64,000 nucleotides of DNA from Cryptomeria japonica (lineage: Eukaryota > Streptophyta > Pinopsida > Cupressales > Cupressaceae): contig NC_081407.1 of NCBI RefSeq assembly GCF_030272615.1, positions 376,195,018 to 376,259,017 of the forward strand, given 5' to 3'. A program made the position numbers and the translations under genes. Under the pieces are notes generated by a model. It did not search any database and was not told where the DNA came from. It was given only the letters and a program-made list of their open reading frames with translations. Shown in pieces: positions 11,570 through 24,227 of this stretch. The first letter of the stretch is position 1. Each line of letters opens with the position of its first letter.

Positions 11570-12537
11570 CTAGATCCAAAGGTTGATGGCGTCAGGCTTG
11601 CACATGCCATATATATACAAAAGTACCATGAAACAATTAAAACCCTAGAAAATTAATCAATATGAATACCGTGAAATAAACATTGAATAATACTATAGTT
11701 GAACAATATCAAGATTATTCTTAATGAAAAAGTTGAATAGAATGAAATTTAATGTTCAAGACATTGGCACATTCATTGCAGATTGCTAGGTTAAAATCCC
11801 ATAAACAATTATAAATCGCTAAGAACAACTAAATTATGCATACAACTCACTGCATAAAACAAGAACTAAAGAAAAATCTTTAAAAAATTAAAACTACAAA
11901 GATTTTGTAGTGGAGCTAAAGGACTATAACTAACCAATCTCAGCAGTATCCTTACCAAAAATAATTGCATCACTAAATAGGCTGAATTCAAGAGTTAAAA
12001 ATACCAGGGATTCCATGACAAAGCTAGAAGAATATGATAACCAATCTCAGTAGTATTCTTACTGAAAAGAATGTCATTATTGAACGAGAAACCTTCAGGA
12101 GGTAAGAACACTAGGAATTTCATAACTGAACTCAAAATTCATTCCCACAAAATAGTTGGGAAACATTGAATGAAATAAAATAATTCTTTCAACTCGATTG
12201 GTGTTGTGTATCCAATGGGCAATGCCAACTGCAAGTCCAAATCCTAAAGAAGTAGATCTTACACTTCATTACATTTAGAAGCTAAATCTCAGTAGAGAAT
12301 CACATGTAATCAAACCAGAAAACCCCTAACAGACTTTAATTAAAAACTGGCGTCAGAATGGGGCTTAGGCAATTAAAGTCTGTAGCTGAATCTACCATAC
12401 TTTCTCTTTGATGTTTTGTTTCTTTCCTATGCAAAACCTACCTCCACGCAAGGCCTAACATGAGAAAGATTTATTCAGTGCAAATCATCTGAATGAATGT
12501 TCAAAACCCTAGTTCTAAGGATAAGAGACTAAATTAC

Positions 12538-12603
12538 CTGTAAGTATCTCAAATGATTGTGGATTTTGTGCAGACCATAGTGGACATCTGTGTACAATAT
12601 TTA
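12538..12603 (-). CDS. Candidate exon upstream of the WD40-like exon
   Basis: Minus-strand segment after 'tatgtggaag' and before the donor 'gtaatt'. It reads 'NIVHRCPLWSAQNPQSFEIL' plus T and the first base of a codon completed by the exon at 11569. The splice sites and matching phase are the evidence. The peptide alone is not diagnostic. Further upstream on the same strand, 12810-12700 reads 'DILSAYDWLYRRLPSAFQKS', possibly another exon after a 'gccag' acceptor. The first exon and promoter are unidentified. Confidence 0.3.
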
Positions 12604-12885
12604 CTTCCACATAACATATATATGCACAAAGTTATGTGCAACTACATCCTGCTGACAATTTTCTTCCTGGACATTCTGCTCCAATAGATCAATTCGAACA
12701 GCCAAAATAAAAATATTTTTTAGCCCTTGCGATGCACTAACAGACTTCTTATTTTGTGTGTTCTCTAGTCTGGATTTTTGGAATGCACTCGGGAGCCTCC
12801 TGTAAAGCCAATCATAGGCAGACAAAATATCTGGCATCAAAATATGGGGTAAAAAATGCACAAGTTGTTTATAGCACATAGTCAA

Positions 12886-13182
12886 ATATAAAGCTATGTA
12901 ATAAATCCCTGCAGTTTGATTAGTTGAAAATGGAAAGATTAATCACTATTTAAGGCAGAGCCTTGCCAATAGTTCCTTGCAGGGTAGGAACTAAAAATTG
13001 CATTACAACCCATAGCTTTGAATAATAAAAAACGTGTATGAAAATTGTGAGATTCAAAAGAGTGCTTTATAATAAAAAAATCTTTTGATCCACACAAGAT
13101 TTGATTTATAATTAGTCTAAGTTTTTCTAGTGAGGTCATAGAACCATTTAAAAAGCAGTTACTAGGAATCTAATCAAAACTA
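12886..13182. other. Spacer left of the tandem LTR array
   Basis: No recognisable gene. A 66-codon minus frame at 13139-12939 is unrecognised. Similarity to the array unit starts abruptly at about 13183. Confidence 0.4.
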
Positions 13183-14097
13183 CCATGACTAAACTATGAA
13201 GGAACACACGCCTTTTTCAGATGTCTTTGGTTTGAATCCTGTTACATACCAACTGTCTTCGGCCCATTTTTAATCTCCTTGCCCTACCAAAAACGCACAT
13301 ATAATTTATTCATGGAATTAAACACATAATTACCCTTGACAATGGAAATCCAACCTAGAGAATCACAACTCCATTTGAATATTTTTTAATAATAGCTTTC
13401 TGAAAAATCAATTCCACTCTCTCCTTCAAATCACCAGCCTCTAGACAATTTTGAATAGCCTCTTAATTTCACATTAGCATCATGACTGTAATAGACTTTC
13501 ATATTACGCTCTGCCCTCTTGAAACTATTTATGCCAATCACCATCAAATTTTTCAGATATGAATGCGAGGCCTGGTTCTTGCACGACATTAGCAAAATAG
13601 TTGGTATCTAACCACAAGGTTCCCAATAGTCACATGATCGTGAATCAAATATTTAGCCACCCAACCATCTTTGAAGGTTTCAAAACAAACATATTTAACT
13701 CCCCATTCTAGTATCTTGCTTTAGCTTATTCTATAGGGGTCTCTTCATCTTCAAATGCTTGCAAACTACTCTCTAATTCCTTACGCGGCTCCTCATAATT
13801 TTTTATTTTATTTTTTTAAGAACTCAACCTTTTTGACAACATCCACTGATACCCACTCAAATTACCAATATAGTGATAGCTTGAATCACAAGGCCTATCT
13901 GATAATTGGGGACAATTTATCAGCTAGCATATATTTGGCAATCTTGGCAAAGAATATAGCATCTAGTTCTAAAAAACTCAAATTTAGAATTCAAAACTCA
14001 CACCAACACATGGGCATGGCTGTCATCTACTTTATCCTTAATCATCATCTCCTTAAACCTTTCTCTCACTAGATCTCGTAACCACACTGGTACCACT

Positions 14098-14322
14098 TGT
14101 TAAAACAAAAGACAAATTGGGAACACACAAATAATATACAAACACAATGTTTAGCATGGTTCACCAATTCTACTACATCCACCAGAAAGCAGAGCAACTT
14201 TATTATTATCGCAGCTTACATACACAGGGGTTTTCCCTCATATATATACAATAGTCTTCAAGAGAAGATAAAAAGACACAGGTGGGAAGGTGAAATGAAG
14301 AGTCATCCTTCACATCCCAACA
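14098..14322 (-). repeat. Array LTR 1
   Basis: 225 bp, TG...CA. On the plus strand it runs from 'tgttaaaac' to 'cccaaca'. It is flanked left by the degenerate primer site (14086-14097) and right by 'atctcccacttgaag', the purine tract in reverse. Confidence 0.85.
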
Positions 14323-17150
14323 ATCTCCCACTTGAAGTTTTACTTACACTAAAACCTCACATCTGAACAACCACCCACTTAAAGTATATCCTTTGTTTAC
14401 CATTCTTAACCAAATCCAAACACAATCACCAAATCCATGGTAATAAACATGCTGAGAATCAATCACCATAGTTGGAATAGCAACCATAAATAATTGCTAA
14501 CCACATCCAACAAACCACATAAAATCAAATAAAATCATGCCAACATATCCAGCCCATACAACAATTTGTGTAATCCCATCTTCCAACAAAATACACCAAA
14601 AATTGTTGATGTGCAAAAAAATAGAAGACACTTATATAGTAGTCCACATGTTGCATGAGCAATGTTAACCAAAAAAATAACTCAAATCTACCAATCAACA
14701 CTAACATAAAAAGTATGGAAATATCAAATCACGATGGCCTGCAATGTTGAACCATCCTACTGCAAAATATCACTTTACGTCCTCCAAGTCCTCATGAAAC
14801 GAACAGATGTTGCTGTTAAAAAAAAAAAAAGTAAAACAATAATAGATGACTTCAAAAAACTCTAGGAAGAAACATCTATCAAAACCATATCTCATCCTTC
14901 TACCAACACCACCAAGTGCTCATCTATGTCAAGTATGATCTCCTTTACCTCCCCAAATCAAATCATTAACAACACCCAACCAACATGGATGTAAGCTCCT
15001 GTAATCAAGGAAGATCAAACTCAATATCATTCCAAAACTAGGAACCATCTCCTCCAAGGAGATAAATCTGCTGAGTAGACCAAGAGTGGGGACTAAGAAT
15101 GCTCCTCTAGGATACACCAAGTAATAATGACTCTATCCAAGAATAATCTCCTCTATGTCCATAATGAACTCACGTCCATCACTAGGCGTAGGGTCCTCTA
15201 TCTTCTTGTTGAAACCTCTAAAGAGATATTGTCTCAACAAATATTCTCTAATCCCAAGAGAACTCTAGCCTCACCCAAGTCTCTTATCTTTCAAAAGCAC
15301 CTCCAATGTCAAAAGTCCCACTGCACATCTGCATTACCTAGGAACACAACATGACAACTTGATCTTACATCTTCACAAATGAAGACCACATGCTCCAATG
15401 AGCATAACTTGTCAAGAGAATTTTTATCATACCAACGCTCTAATCTATAATCAAGAGCCTAGCATGGCATAATAAAAATACCAACATCTCCAATCACATA
15501 AAGACAACCAGCTCCTGATAGCAAAAAAACAACAAAAAAACTCCCACTCCAGTGTTTCACCAGCTATTCATGCTATCATAAACATAAACTGTAAAATGAT
15601 ACCAACAACATCACAATAACAAGTCATAACTCACAGCTGCAAACACATTGCCACTATCAAATTTCCCTCCTCTTCCTCAGTGCAACCCTCAAACCCACCA
15701 GAGTGCAAGCCACAATTTACATCCACTCTCTAACAATTACTCCATACCCTGTAAAATTAGGGCCAAATCCATCATCTCCCCACCAACTTATCTAAGTTTT
15801 CAATTGCTGGGTTTGGGTAGTATTTTACATCCAAATCTACACATGAAATTTACCTTTGCTACTAAATTCTAATGAGAAGCCAATGTAGTCAACCCAGATG
15901 CACAAATTCCATTAGACCGAATGCAAATTTATCAAAATCAGACCATAAATCCTTGACTGTGGCTCAACAATTTGTGGGTATGAATTGTGAGATAATTGCA
16001 CCTCTGCACATCATCTTACTTCATTGCAAATCTACTCAAGTCCATCGGCTTGTCGAGAAAAGTGAGAATGCTAATCTGTGTGAGCAACATGGTTGGTAGA
16101 GTGATAGACAACCTTTGACTTCCTCTCATATGCATGGATCTACTTTGGAAATGAACATTATTTTCCTTAGAACATCTTCCATCCAAGTAGTAATTGTATT
16201 CCCATAAATATTTTGTGCAAGGATTGTTGAGCAATTCATTTCTTTTAAAATCATGACTAAAAGATGAAGGAACATACACCTTTTCAAATGTCTTCGATTT
16301 GAATCATGCTAGATGCCAACTATCTTGATCCCATTTTTCCCCTCCTTGGTCTACCAAAAATGCACATATAATTTATTCATGGAATTAAACACATCAATGG
16401 AAATCCAACTTAGATAATTACAACTCCATTTGAATATTTTTTAATAATAGCTTTTTGAAAAATCAATTCCACTCTCTCCTTCAAATCACTAGCCTCTAGA
16501 CAATTTTGGGTAGCCTCTTAATTTCGCATTAGCATCATGATTGTAATAGACTTTCATATTATGCTCTGCCCTCCTAAAACTATTTATGCCAATCACTGTC
16601 AAACTTTGCAGATATGAATGTGAGGCATGGTTCTTGAGCGACTTCAACAAAATACTTGGTCTCTAAACACAAGGTTCCCAATAGTCACATGATCTTGAAT
16701 CAAATATTTAGCCACCCAACTACCCTTGAAGGTTTCAAAACCAACATATTTAACTCTCCCTTCTAATATCTTGATGTAGCTTATTCTACAGGGGTCTCTT
16801 TATCTCCACATGCCAACAAACTACTCTCTAATTCCTTACGCAACTCCTCACAATCTTTTATTTTATTTTTCTAAACACACAACCTTTTTGCAAACATCCA
16901 TTAATACCCACTCAAATTACAAATATAATGGCAGGTTGAATCAAAAGGCCTATTCGATAATTGGGGATAATTTATCAATTGCCATATATTTGACAATCTT
17001 GGTAGAGATCATAGCATCCAGTTCTAAAAAACTCAAATTTAGAATTCGCAACACCGACACATGGGCATGGTTGTCATCTTTTTTGTCCTTAATCATCCTC
17101 TCCTTTCAAACCCTTCTCTCCCTAGATCTCGTAACCACTCTAATACCAAT
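14323..17150 (-). other. Array interior copy A (2.83 kb)
   Basis: On the minus strand it carries short recurring open stretches shared by all copies. Near the 5' side lies a segment with 'VYVPSSFSHDFKRNELL', 'NPCTKYLWEYNYYLDGRCS' (16279-16016). Near the 3' side lies one with 'REFIMDLEEIVLGQSH'-like and 'TLGLLSRFISLEEMVPSFGM' text (15120-14929). Neither matches gag, protease, RT or integrase motifs I know. They may be captured host sequence or a lost gag. All are broken by stops. Confidence 0.6.
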
Positions 17151-17377
17151 TGTTAAAAAATAAGACAAATTGGGAACACACAAATAATACACAAATACAA
17201 TATTTAGCATGGTTCACCAATTTGGCTATATCCACTAGAAAGCAGAGAAAAGATCTTTATTATTATTGTAGCTTACATATATAGGTGTTTTCCCTCCTAT
17301 CTACAATAGTCTTCAAGAGAAGACAAAGAGACACAAGTGGGAAGGTGAAATGAAGAGTCAGGCTTCACATCCCGACA
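17151..17377 (-). repeat. Array LTR 2
   Basis: 227 bp. The primer site 'ctctaataccaat' (reverse of ATTGGTATTAGAG) abuts at 17138-17150, and the purine tract lies to the right at about 17378-17393. Confidence 0.85.
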
Positions 17378-20261
17378 ATCACCCACTTGAAGTTTGACTC
17401 ATGCTATAACTTCACATCTGAACAACCTCCCACTTAAATTATATCCTTTGCTTTCCATTCTCAACCAATATCCAAACACAATCACCAAACCCATGGTAAT
17501 AAACAAACTGAGAATCAATCACCATAGATGGAATCGCAACCACAACTAATTGCAAATCACATCCAACTAACCACATAAAATAAAATAAAATCATGCAAAC
17601 ATATCCAACCCATACAACAATTTGTGTAATCATATCTTCCAACAAAACACACCAAAAATTGTTGATGTGCAAAAACTAGAAGACACTTATATAGTAGTCC
17701 ACATGTTCCATGAGAAATGTTAACCAAAAAAATAACTCAAATCTACCAATCAACACTAACATAAAAGGTGTGGAAATAATCAAATCACAATGGCCTACAA
17801 CTTGCAACCAACCTGCTACAAAATCTCACTTTACATCCTCCAATTCCTCATGAAAAGACTACATATTGTTTTTAAAAAACAATGAAGTACAACAACAATA
17901 GGTGACTTAAACAAACTATAGGAAAAAATATCCATGCAAACCATATCTCATCCTTCTGTCAACACCACCAATTGCTCAGTTGTGTCAAGTATGATTTCTT
18001 TTACCTCCCCAAATGAAAACATTAACAATACCCAACTAACATGGATGTAAGCTCTTGTAATCAAGGAAGATCAAACTCAATATCATTCCAAACTAGGAAC
18101 CATCTCCTCCAAGGAGATAAATCTTCCTAGTAGACCAAGAGTGGGGGCAAAGAATTCTCCTTTAGGATACACCAAGTCACAATGACTTTGTCCAAGAACA
18201 ATAACCTCTAGGTCCATAATGAACTCATGTCCATCACTAGGTGTAGGCTCCTCGGTCTTCTTGCTGAAACCTCTAAAAAGATACTGTCTCAATAAATGCT
18301 CTCTAATCCTAAGAGAACTCTAGCCTCACCCAAGCCTCTTAGCTTTCAAAAGCACTTCCATGGTCAATCTGCCAATGTGTTTGATACTAAGAGCACTAAC
18401 AAAACCAATGTCAAAACTCCCACTGCACGTTTGCATTACCTGGGAACACAACATCACAACTTGATCTTACATCTTCACAAATGAAGACCACATGCTCCAA
18501 TGAGCATAGCCTATCAAGAGAATTTTTATCATGCCGTCGCTCTAATCTAGAATCAAGAGCCTACCATGGCATAATAACAAATGCCAACATCTCTAATCAC
18601 ATGAAGACAACAAACTCCTGACAACAACAACAACAACAACAAAAACTCCCACTCTAGTGTCACGCCAGCTATTTATGGTATCATAAACAAAACCATTAAA
18701 ACCATACAAACAACATTACACTAAGAAGTTATAACTTAAAACTACAAACACATTGCCACTATCAAATTTCCCTCCTCTTAATCAGCACAATACTCAAACC
18801 CAATAGAGTGCAAGCCACAATTTGCATCCACTCTCTAACAATTACTCCATACCCTATAAAATTAGGGCAAAATCCATCAACTCGCCACCAACTTATCTAA
18901 TTTTTTAATTGCTGGTTCTGGGCAGTATTTTACATCCAAAACTACACATGAACTTTACCTTCACTGCCAAATTCTGATGAGAAGCCAATGTAGTCAACAT
19001 AGATGTAGAAATTTCATTAGATAGAATGCAAATTTATCAAAATCTGGCCATAAATCCTTGACTGTGGGTTAACAATTTTTGGGTATGAATTGTGAGATAA
19101 TCGCACCTCCACAAATCAGCCCACTTCATTGCAAATCTATTCAAGTCCCTCGATTTGCTGACAAAAGTGAGAATGATAATCTGGGTGAGCAGCGTGGTTG
19201 GTAGAGTGATGGACAACCTTTTCCTTCATCTCATACGCATGGATGTACTCTGGAAATAACCATTAGTTTCCTCAAAACATCTTCCATTGATGTTGTAATT
19301 GTATTCCCACAAATATTTTGTGTAGGGATTGCTAAGAAATTCATTTCTTTTGAAACCATGACTAAAAGATGAAGGAATATACACCTTTTCAGATGTCTCT
19401 AATTTGAATCCCATTTGATGCCAATTGTCTTCAGCCCATTTTTCTTCTCCTTGCTCTACCAAAAATAGACATATAATTTATTCATGAAATTAAACACATA
19501 ATTACCATTGATAATGGAAATCCAACCCAAAGAATTATAACTCGATTTAAATAATTTTTCATAATAGCTTTCTAAAAAATCAATTCCAAACTCTCCATCA
19601 AATCACAAGCCTCTAGACAATTTTGGATAGCCTCTAAATTTCACATCAGCATCATGACTGTAATAGACTTTCATATTATGCTCTACCCTCCTAAAACTAT
19701 TTATGCCAATCACCATCAAACTTTGCAGATATGAATGTGAGGCTTGGTTCTTGCGCAACTTCAGCAAAATACTTGGTCTCTAACCACAAGGTTCCCAATC
19801 ATCACATGATCTTGGCTCAAATATTTAGCCATCGAGCCACATTTTAAGGTTTGAAAAGAAACATGTTCAACTCCCCCTTCTAATACCTTGTTTTAGCTTA
19901 TTTTACAGGGGTCTCCTCATCTCCACATGCCTCCAAACTACTCTCTAATTCCTTCCACAAGTCCTCATAATCTTTTTTTTTAAGGACTCAGCCTTTTTGA
20001 CAACATCCACTAATACCCACTCAAACTACAAATATAATGACAGGTTGAATCACAAGGCCTCTCTGATATTTAGGGACAATTTATCAACTGCCATATATTT
20101 GGCAATCTTGGCAGAGAACATAGCATCTAGTTCTAAAGAACTCAGATTTAGAAATCACAAATTACACCAACACATGGGCATGGTTGTCATCTGCTCTATC
20201 CTTAATCATCCTCTCCTTAATCCCTGCTCTCCCTGGATCTCATAACTGCTATGATACCAAT
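17378..20261 (-). other. Array interior copy B (2.88 kb)
   Basis: Same layout as copy A. The minus frames at 18292-18083 ('FIMDLEVIVLGQSHCDLVYP') and 19462-19226 ('EKWAEDNWHQMGFKLETSEK', 'KYLWEYN') are the best-preserved versions of the two unrecognised conserved stretches. Confidence 0.6.
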
Positions 20262-20490
20262 TGTTAACATAGAAGTAAAATTAGGAACACATAAATAATA
20301 CACAAACACAATAATTAGCATTGTTCACCAATTTGGCTACATCCACTAGAATGCAAAGAAAAGATCCTTATTATTATTCCAGCTTACATACACAGGGGTT
20401 TGATCTCATATATATACAATAGTCTTCAAGAGAAGACAAAGAGACATAGGTGGGAAGATGAAATGAGGAATCGGGCCTCACATCAAAACA
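20262..20490 (-). repeat. Array LTR 3
   Basis: 229 bp. Primer-site complement 'tatgataccaat' lies at about 20250-20261 and the reversed purine tract 'atctcccacttgaag' to the right. Confidence 0.85.
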
Positions 20491-22044
20491 ATCTCCCACT
20501 TGAAGTTTGACTCATGCTGCAACTTCACATCTGAACAACCTCCCACTTAAAATATATCCTCCGCTTTCCATTCTCAACAAATATCCAAACACAATCACCT
20601 TTACCTACCCAAATGAAAGCATTAACAACACCCAACCAAAATGGATGTAAGCTTTGTAATAAAGGAAGAGCAAACTCAATATCATTCCAAAACTAGGAAC
20701 CATATCCTCCAAGTGGATAAATCTACCGAGTAGACCAAGAGTGGGGAATAATAATTCTCCTCCAGGATACACCAAGTAACAATGACTATGTCTAAGAACA
20801 ATCTCCTCTAGGTCCATAATGAACTCACGTCCATCACTAAGTGTTGGCTCCTCAGTCCTCTTGTTGAAACTTCTAATGAGATACCATCTCAAAAAATGTT
20901 CTCTAATCTGAGGAGAAATCTAGCCTCACCCAAGCCTCTTAGCTTTCAAAAGCACCTCCATGGTCAATTTGCCAATGTGCTTGATACTAAGAGCACTAAC
21001 AAGACCAATGTCAAAACTCCCACTACACGTTTGCATTACTTGGGAACACAACATGACAACTTGATCTTACATCTTCACAAATGAAGACCACATGCTCCAA
21101 TGAGCATAACCTGTCAAGAGAATTTGTATCATGCCAATTCTCTAATCTAAAATAAAGAGCCTACCATGGCATAATAACAAACATCAACCTCTCTAATCAG
21201 ATGAAGACAACCAGCCCCTAACAGAAAAAAACAAAAAATAAACTCCCACTCCAGCGCGACTCCAACTATTCATGGTATCATAAAGAAAAAATGTAAAACG
21301 ATACCAACAACATCACACTAAGTAGTTATAACTTATAGTTGCAAACACATTGCCACTAACAAATTCCACTGTCCTTCAAATCATCAGCCTCTGGACAATT
21401 TTAGATAGCCTCTTAATTTCACATCAGCATCATGACTGTAATAGACTTTCATATTACACTCTAGCCTCCTAAAACTATTTACACCAATCACCATCAAACT
21501 TTGCAAATATGAATGTGAGGCTTGGTTATTGCATGACTTCAACAAAATACTTGGTCTCTAACCATAAGGTTCCCAATAGTCACATGATCTTGGCTCAAAT
21601 ATTTAGCCACCAAGCCACCTTTGAAGGTTTGAAAATGAAACATCTTTAACTCCCCCTTCTAATATCTTGCTTTAGCTTATTCTACAAGGGTCTCTTCATC
21701 TCCACATACCTACAAACTACTCTCTAATTCCTTACACAGCTCTTCATAATCTTTTATTTTATTTTTTTAAGCACTCGGCCTTTTTAACATCCACTAATAC
21801 CCACTCAAATTACAAATATAATTATAGGTTGAATCACAAGGCCTATCTAATAATTGGGGACAATTTCTCAACTGCCATATATTTGGCCATCTTTGTAGAG
21901 AACATAGCATCTAGTTCTAAAAAACTCAAATTTAAAATTCGCAAATTACACCAATACATGAGCATGGTTGTCATCTGTTGTGTCCTTAATCATCCTCTCC
22001 TTAAATCCTGCTCTCCCTAGATCTCATAACCTCTCTAATACCAA
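20491..22044 (-). other. Array interior copy C with two internal deletions
   Basis: Relative to copies A and B, about 0.55 kb is missing at about 20598 (joined at 'caatcacc/tttacctaccc') and about 0.8 kb at about 21357 (joined at 'cattgccactaac/aaattccactgtcc'). The rest is colinear. A minus frame at 20892-20605 repeats the 'EFIMDLEEIVLRHSHCYLVY' stretch. Confidence 0.65.
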
Positions 22045-22274
22045 TCATTAAAACATAACACAAATTGGGAACGCACAAATAATACACAAACACAATATTT
22101 AGCATGGTCCACCAATTTGGATACATCCACCAGAAAGCAAAGAAAAGATCTTTATTATTATTGCATCTTACATACACAAGGGTTTTTCGTCATATATATA
22201 CAATAGTCTTCAAGAGAAGATGAAGATACATAGGTGGGAAGGTGAAATGAAGAGTCAGGCTTCACATCCCAACA
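22045..22274 (-). repeat. Array LTR 4 (outermost 5' LTR)
   Basis: 230 bp with a slightly mutated left end (tcattaaaac). No purine tract follows on the right, where unrelated sequence starts ('taaggactgg'). On the minus strand this is therefore the true 5' end of the array. Confidence 0.85.
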
Positions 22275-23420
22275 TAAGGACTGGCTTCTTGTTAAGCCTA
22301 TCAAAAGTACAAGTTAAATCAATTTATGATTACGCTGAGATCAATTACATATTGAAATGCATATATAATTAATGTCTAAGAAAAAATTTGGTGCAAACAT
22401 ATGTCAATGACAGTACCAAATAATTTTAATTTCAATTGGTAACTATGGAGGGATTGAAGTCATGGAATTTTCATAGTCTATTATGTTAATTCATATCTTT
22501 TTGGCTTTGAGTTGTGTATAATGTTTCTCATCACCAATGTTCCATTCATACTATATGATTCATCATTAGAATGAGAAAATTAGTTAATGAGCAGAAATCA
22601 TCCTCACTAATTATTTCATTCTGATGATGGATCATGTAATAAAAATATGAAGGAATTAATTACAAACCCATTGCATATTAAATTAGTGTCACATCAAACT
22701 TTTTCGCCAATCAACTTATGTCAACGAAGTGAATTAGGGAACAAAATGTTTTTGGATGGAAGCAAATTTGATTTCACTAGTGTTGTTTTCCACAAGCCTT
22801 TGCTACTAGAAAGTACAATTATTCACTAGATTTTTTTTTTACTCTAAATAATATTATAAATATATCTAACTAAAAAATGAGTAAATAAAATGCTGTTATA
22901 TTTTATTGACAAAATAATTTACATTCTTTATTTTAATTTTATTTAAAGAAGCTACTTTTATTTTACTCTATTTAATAAAAGATGGTATTAAACATCTAAA
23001 TAATTGGATAACAAAATAATGATTTTTTAAAACGTCTCCAAATGCTTAATTTATGGTATGTATTAAGAGTATCTTCTCTTATTATAAACTTTGATCATTT
23101 TTTTAAAAATAAATAAAACATAAAATACAAAATCTAAATTTTGCAGTAAATTATAAAATGTATATTTTAATATTTTTTTTAATAAAATTTATGCATAAAA
23201 ATGTTTAATATTTATTTTATTGATTTATAAAATTTGTTTGAAGAAAGATTTTTTTTTTCAAGTATTTTAGAATTAAAATTAATAATTATTCTTGACAATT
23301 ATAATTTGTACAAAAACATATATATTAAAATTGAGTAATTGACAAAAAAATATATATTAAAATTGATTACATTTAATTAGATTTATTTTGGCTTTAATGT
23401 AATGTCAATCTTGATTATTT
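22275..23420. other. AT-rich spacer
   Basis: No gene recognised. It contains the hairpin at 22556-22634 and long A/T homopolymer-rich stretches. Confidence 0.4.
22556..22634. repeat. Imperfect hairpin, ~33 bp arms
   Basis: 'tgattcatcattagaatgag' at the left pairs with 'cattctgatgatggatca' at the right, continuing inward through 'ttagttaatgag/ctcactaatta'. The loop is about 11 bp. The 'tgatccatcatcagaatga' core resembles part of the larger inverted repeat at 56 kb. Confidence 0.7.
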
Positions 23421-23429
23421 TTATGATGA

Positions 23430-23516
23430 ATAAATCGATCTCTCTCTCTCTTCATTTCTCTATCCATATATTTCACTATTCTATCTCCCTAACTCTCTAT
23501 CTATCTCCCTATCCAC

Positions 23517-23606
<90 letters not shown>

Positions 23607-23607
23607 A

Positions 23608-23658
<51 letters not shown>

Positions 23659-24050
23659 TCTTGTCCCCCTCTCTCTCCCACTCTATACCTCTACATCTCT
23701 TTGTTTGTCTATCTCTCTAATCTATATATCTCTCTCACTTTATCTCTTCCTCTATATCTCTACATCTCTTCCTCTCTTTCCTTATCTATCTCTCTATCTC
23801 TCCCTCTACCTCTCACTATCTCTATTAATTGTCTCTCTTATTCTCTCTCTCTATCATATTCTCTACCTTTATCGTCCTCCCTCCCTCACTATTTTAAGAT
23901 TTGTTTCCCTTTCTCTTCCTCTCCCTCTTTCGAGAACCCCCCACTCTCTCTCTCTCTCCATTCCTCTATATTTGTATTTTCTTACACCTCTCTCTCCCCC
24001 CCTCTATATTTCTCTCTTTCTATCCCCCTCTCTACTCTCTCTCCATGTCT
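23430..24050 (+). repeat. Compound microsatellite: (CT)n-(CTAT)n-(AT)n and degenerate CT-rich tail
   Basis: A pure CT run lies at about 23519-23568, a CTAT run at about 23569-23605 and an AT run at about 23606-23656, followed by roughly 400 bp of irregular CT-rich sequence. Long apparent ORFs (Ser/Leu-rich) here are by-products of the pyrimidine bias. Confidence 0.95.
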
Positions 24051-24227
24051 TCCTATTGCAAACATAACATGAGTCTATTGCTAATGGAGGTTGATTATCT
24101 TCTTGATTTAGAGTTTTTGTTTTAGATGTGTTTGGATCCTATAAGTGGATGTATAATTTATGTGAAGCTATCATTTCTTAGTTTACAATTATCTTGCACA
24201 AACAACATCATTATGCCGAGAGGCATA

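Larger units (their letters stand above)
13183..22274 (-). mobile_element. Head-to-tail array of one non-autonomous LTR retrotransposon (four LTRs)
   Basis: Four similar LTRs (14098-14322, 17151-17377, 20262-20490, 22045-22274) alternate with copies of one interior. On the minus strand each LTR begins TGTTGGG or a variant and ends TTTTAACA or a variant. A primer site 'ttggtattagag' or variant lies on its low-coordinate side. Except at the rightmost LTR, a purine tract 'aagtgggagattg' lies on its high-coordinate side. Interiors between LTRs 1-2 and 2-3 are 2.83 and 2.88 kb. The one between LTRs 3-4 is cut to 1.55 kb by two deletions. Left of LTR 1 only about 0.9 kb of interior remains. No gag or pol was recognised. 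This is the layout expected from unequal recombination between LTRs of adjacent copies. Confidence 0.85.

Noticed and set aside
16810-17163. 117-codon plus-strand ORF and similar ones at 13755-14072 and 19997-20245
   Set aside because: They are on the antisense strand of the array interior, end at the LTR, and show no protein-like conservation beyond DNA similarity.
13183-22274. CRISPR-like or ordinary satellite array
   Set aside because: The repeated unit is about 3 kb with LTR ends, primer sites and purine tracts, which identifies retrotransposon units.
23402-24125. ORFs of up to 221 codons rich in Ser, Leu, Tyr and Ile
   Set aside because: Produced by the CT/CTAT/AT microsatellite. All three plus-strand frames are open for the same reason.
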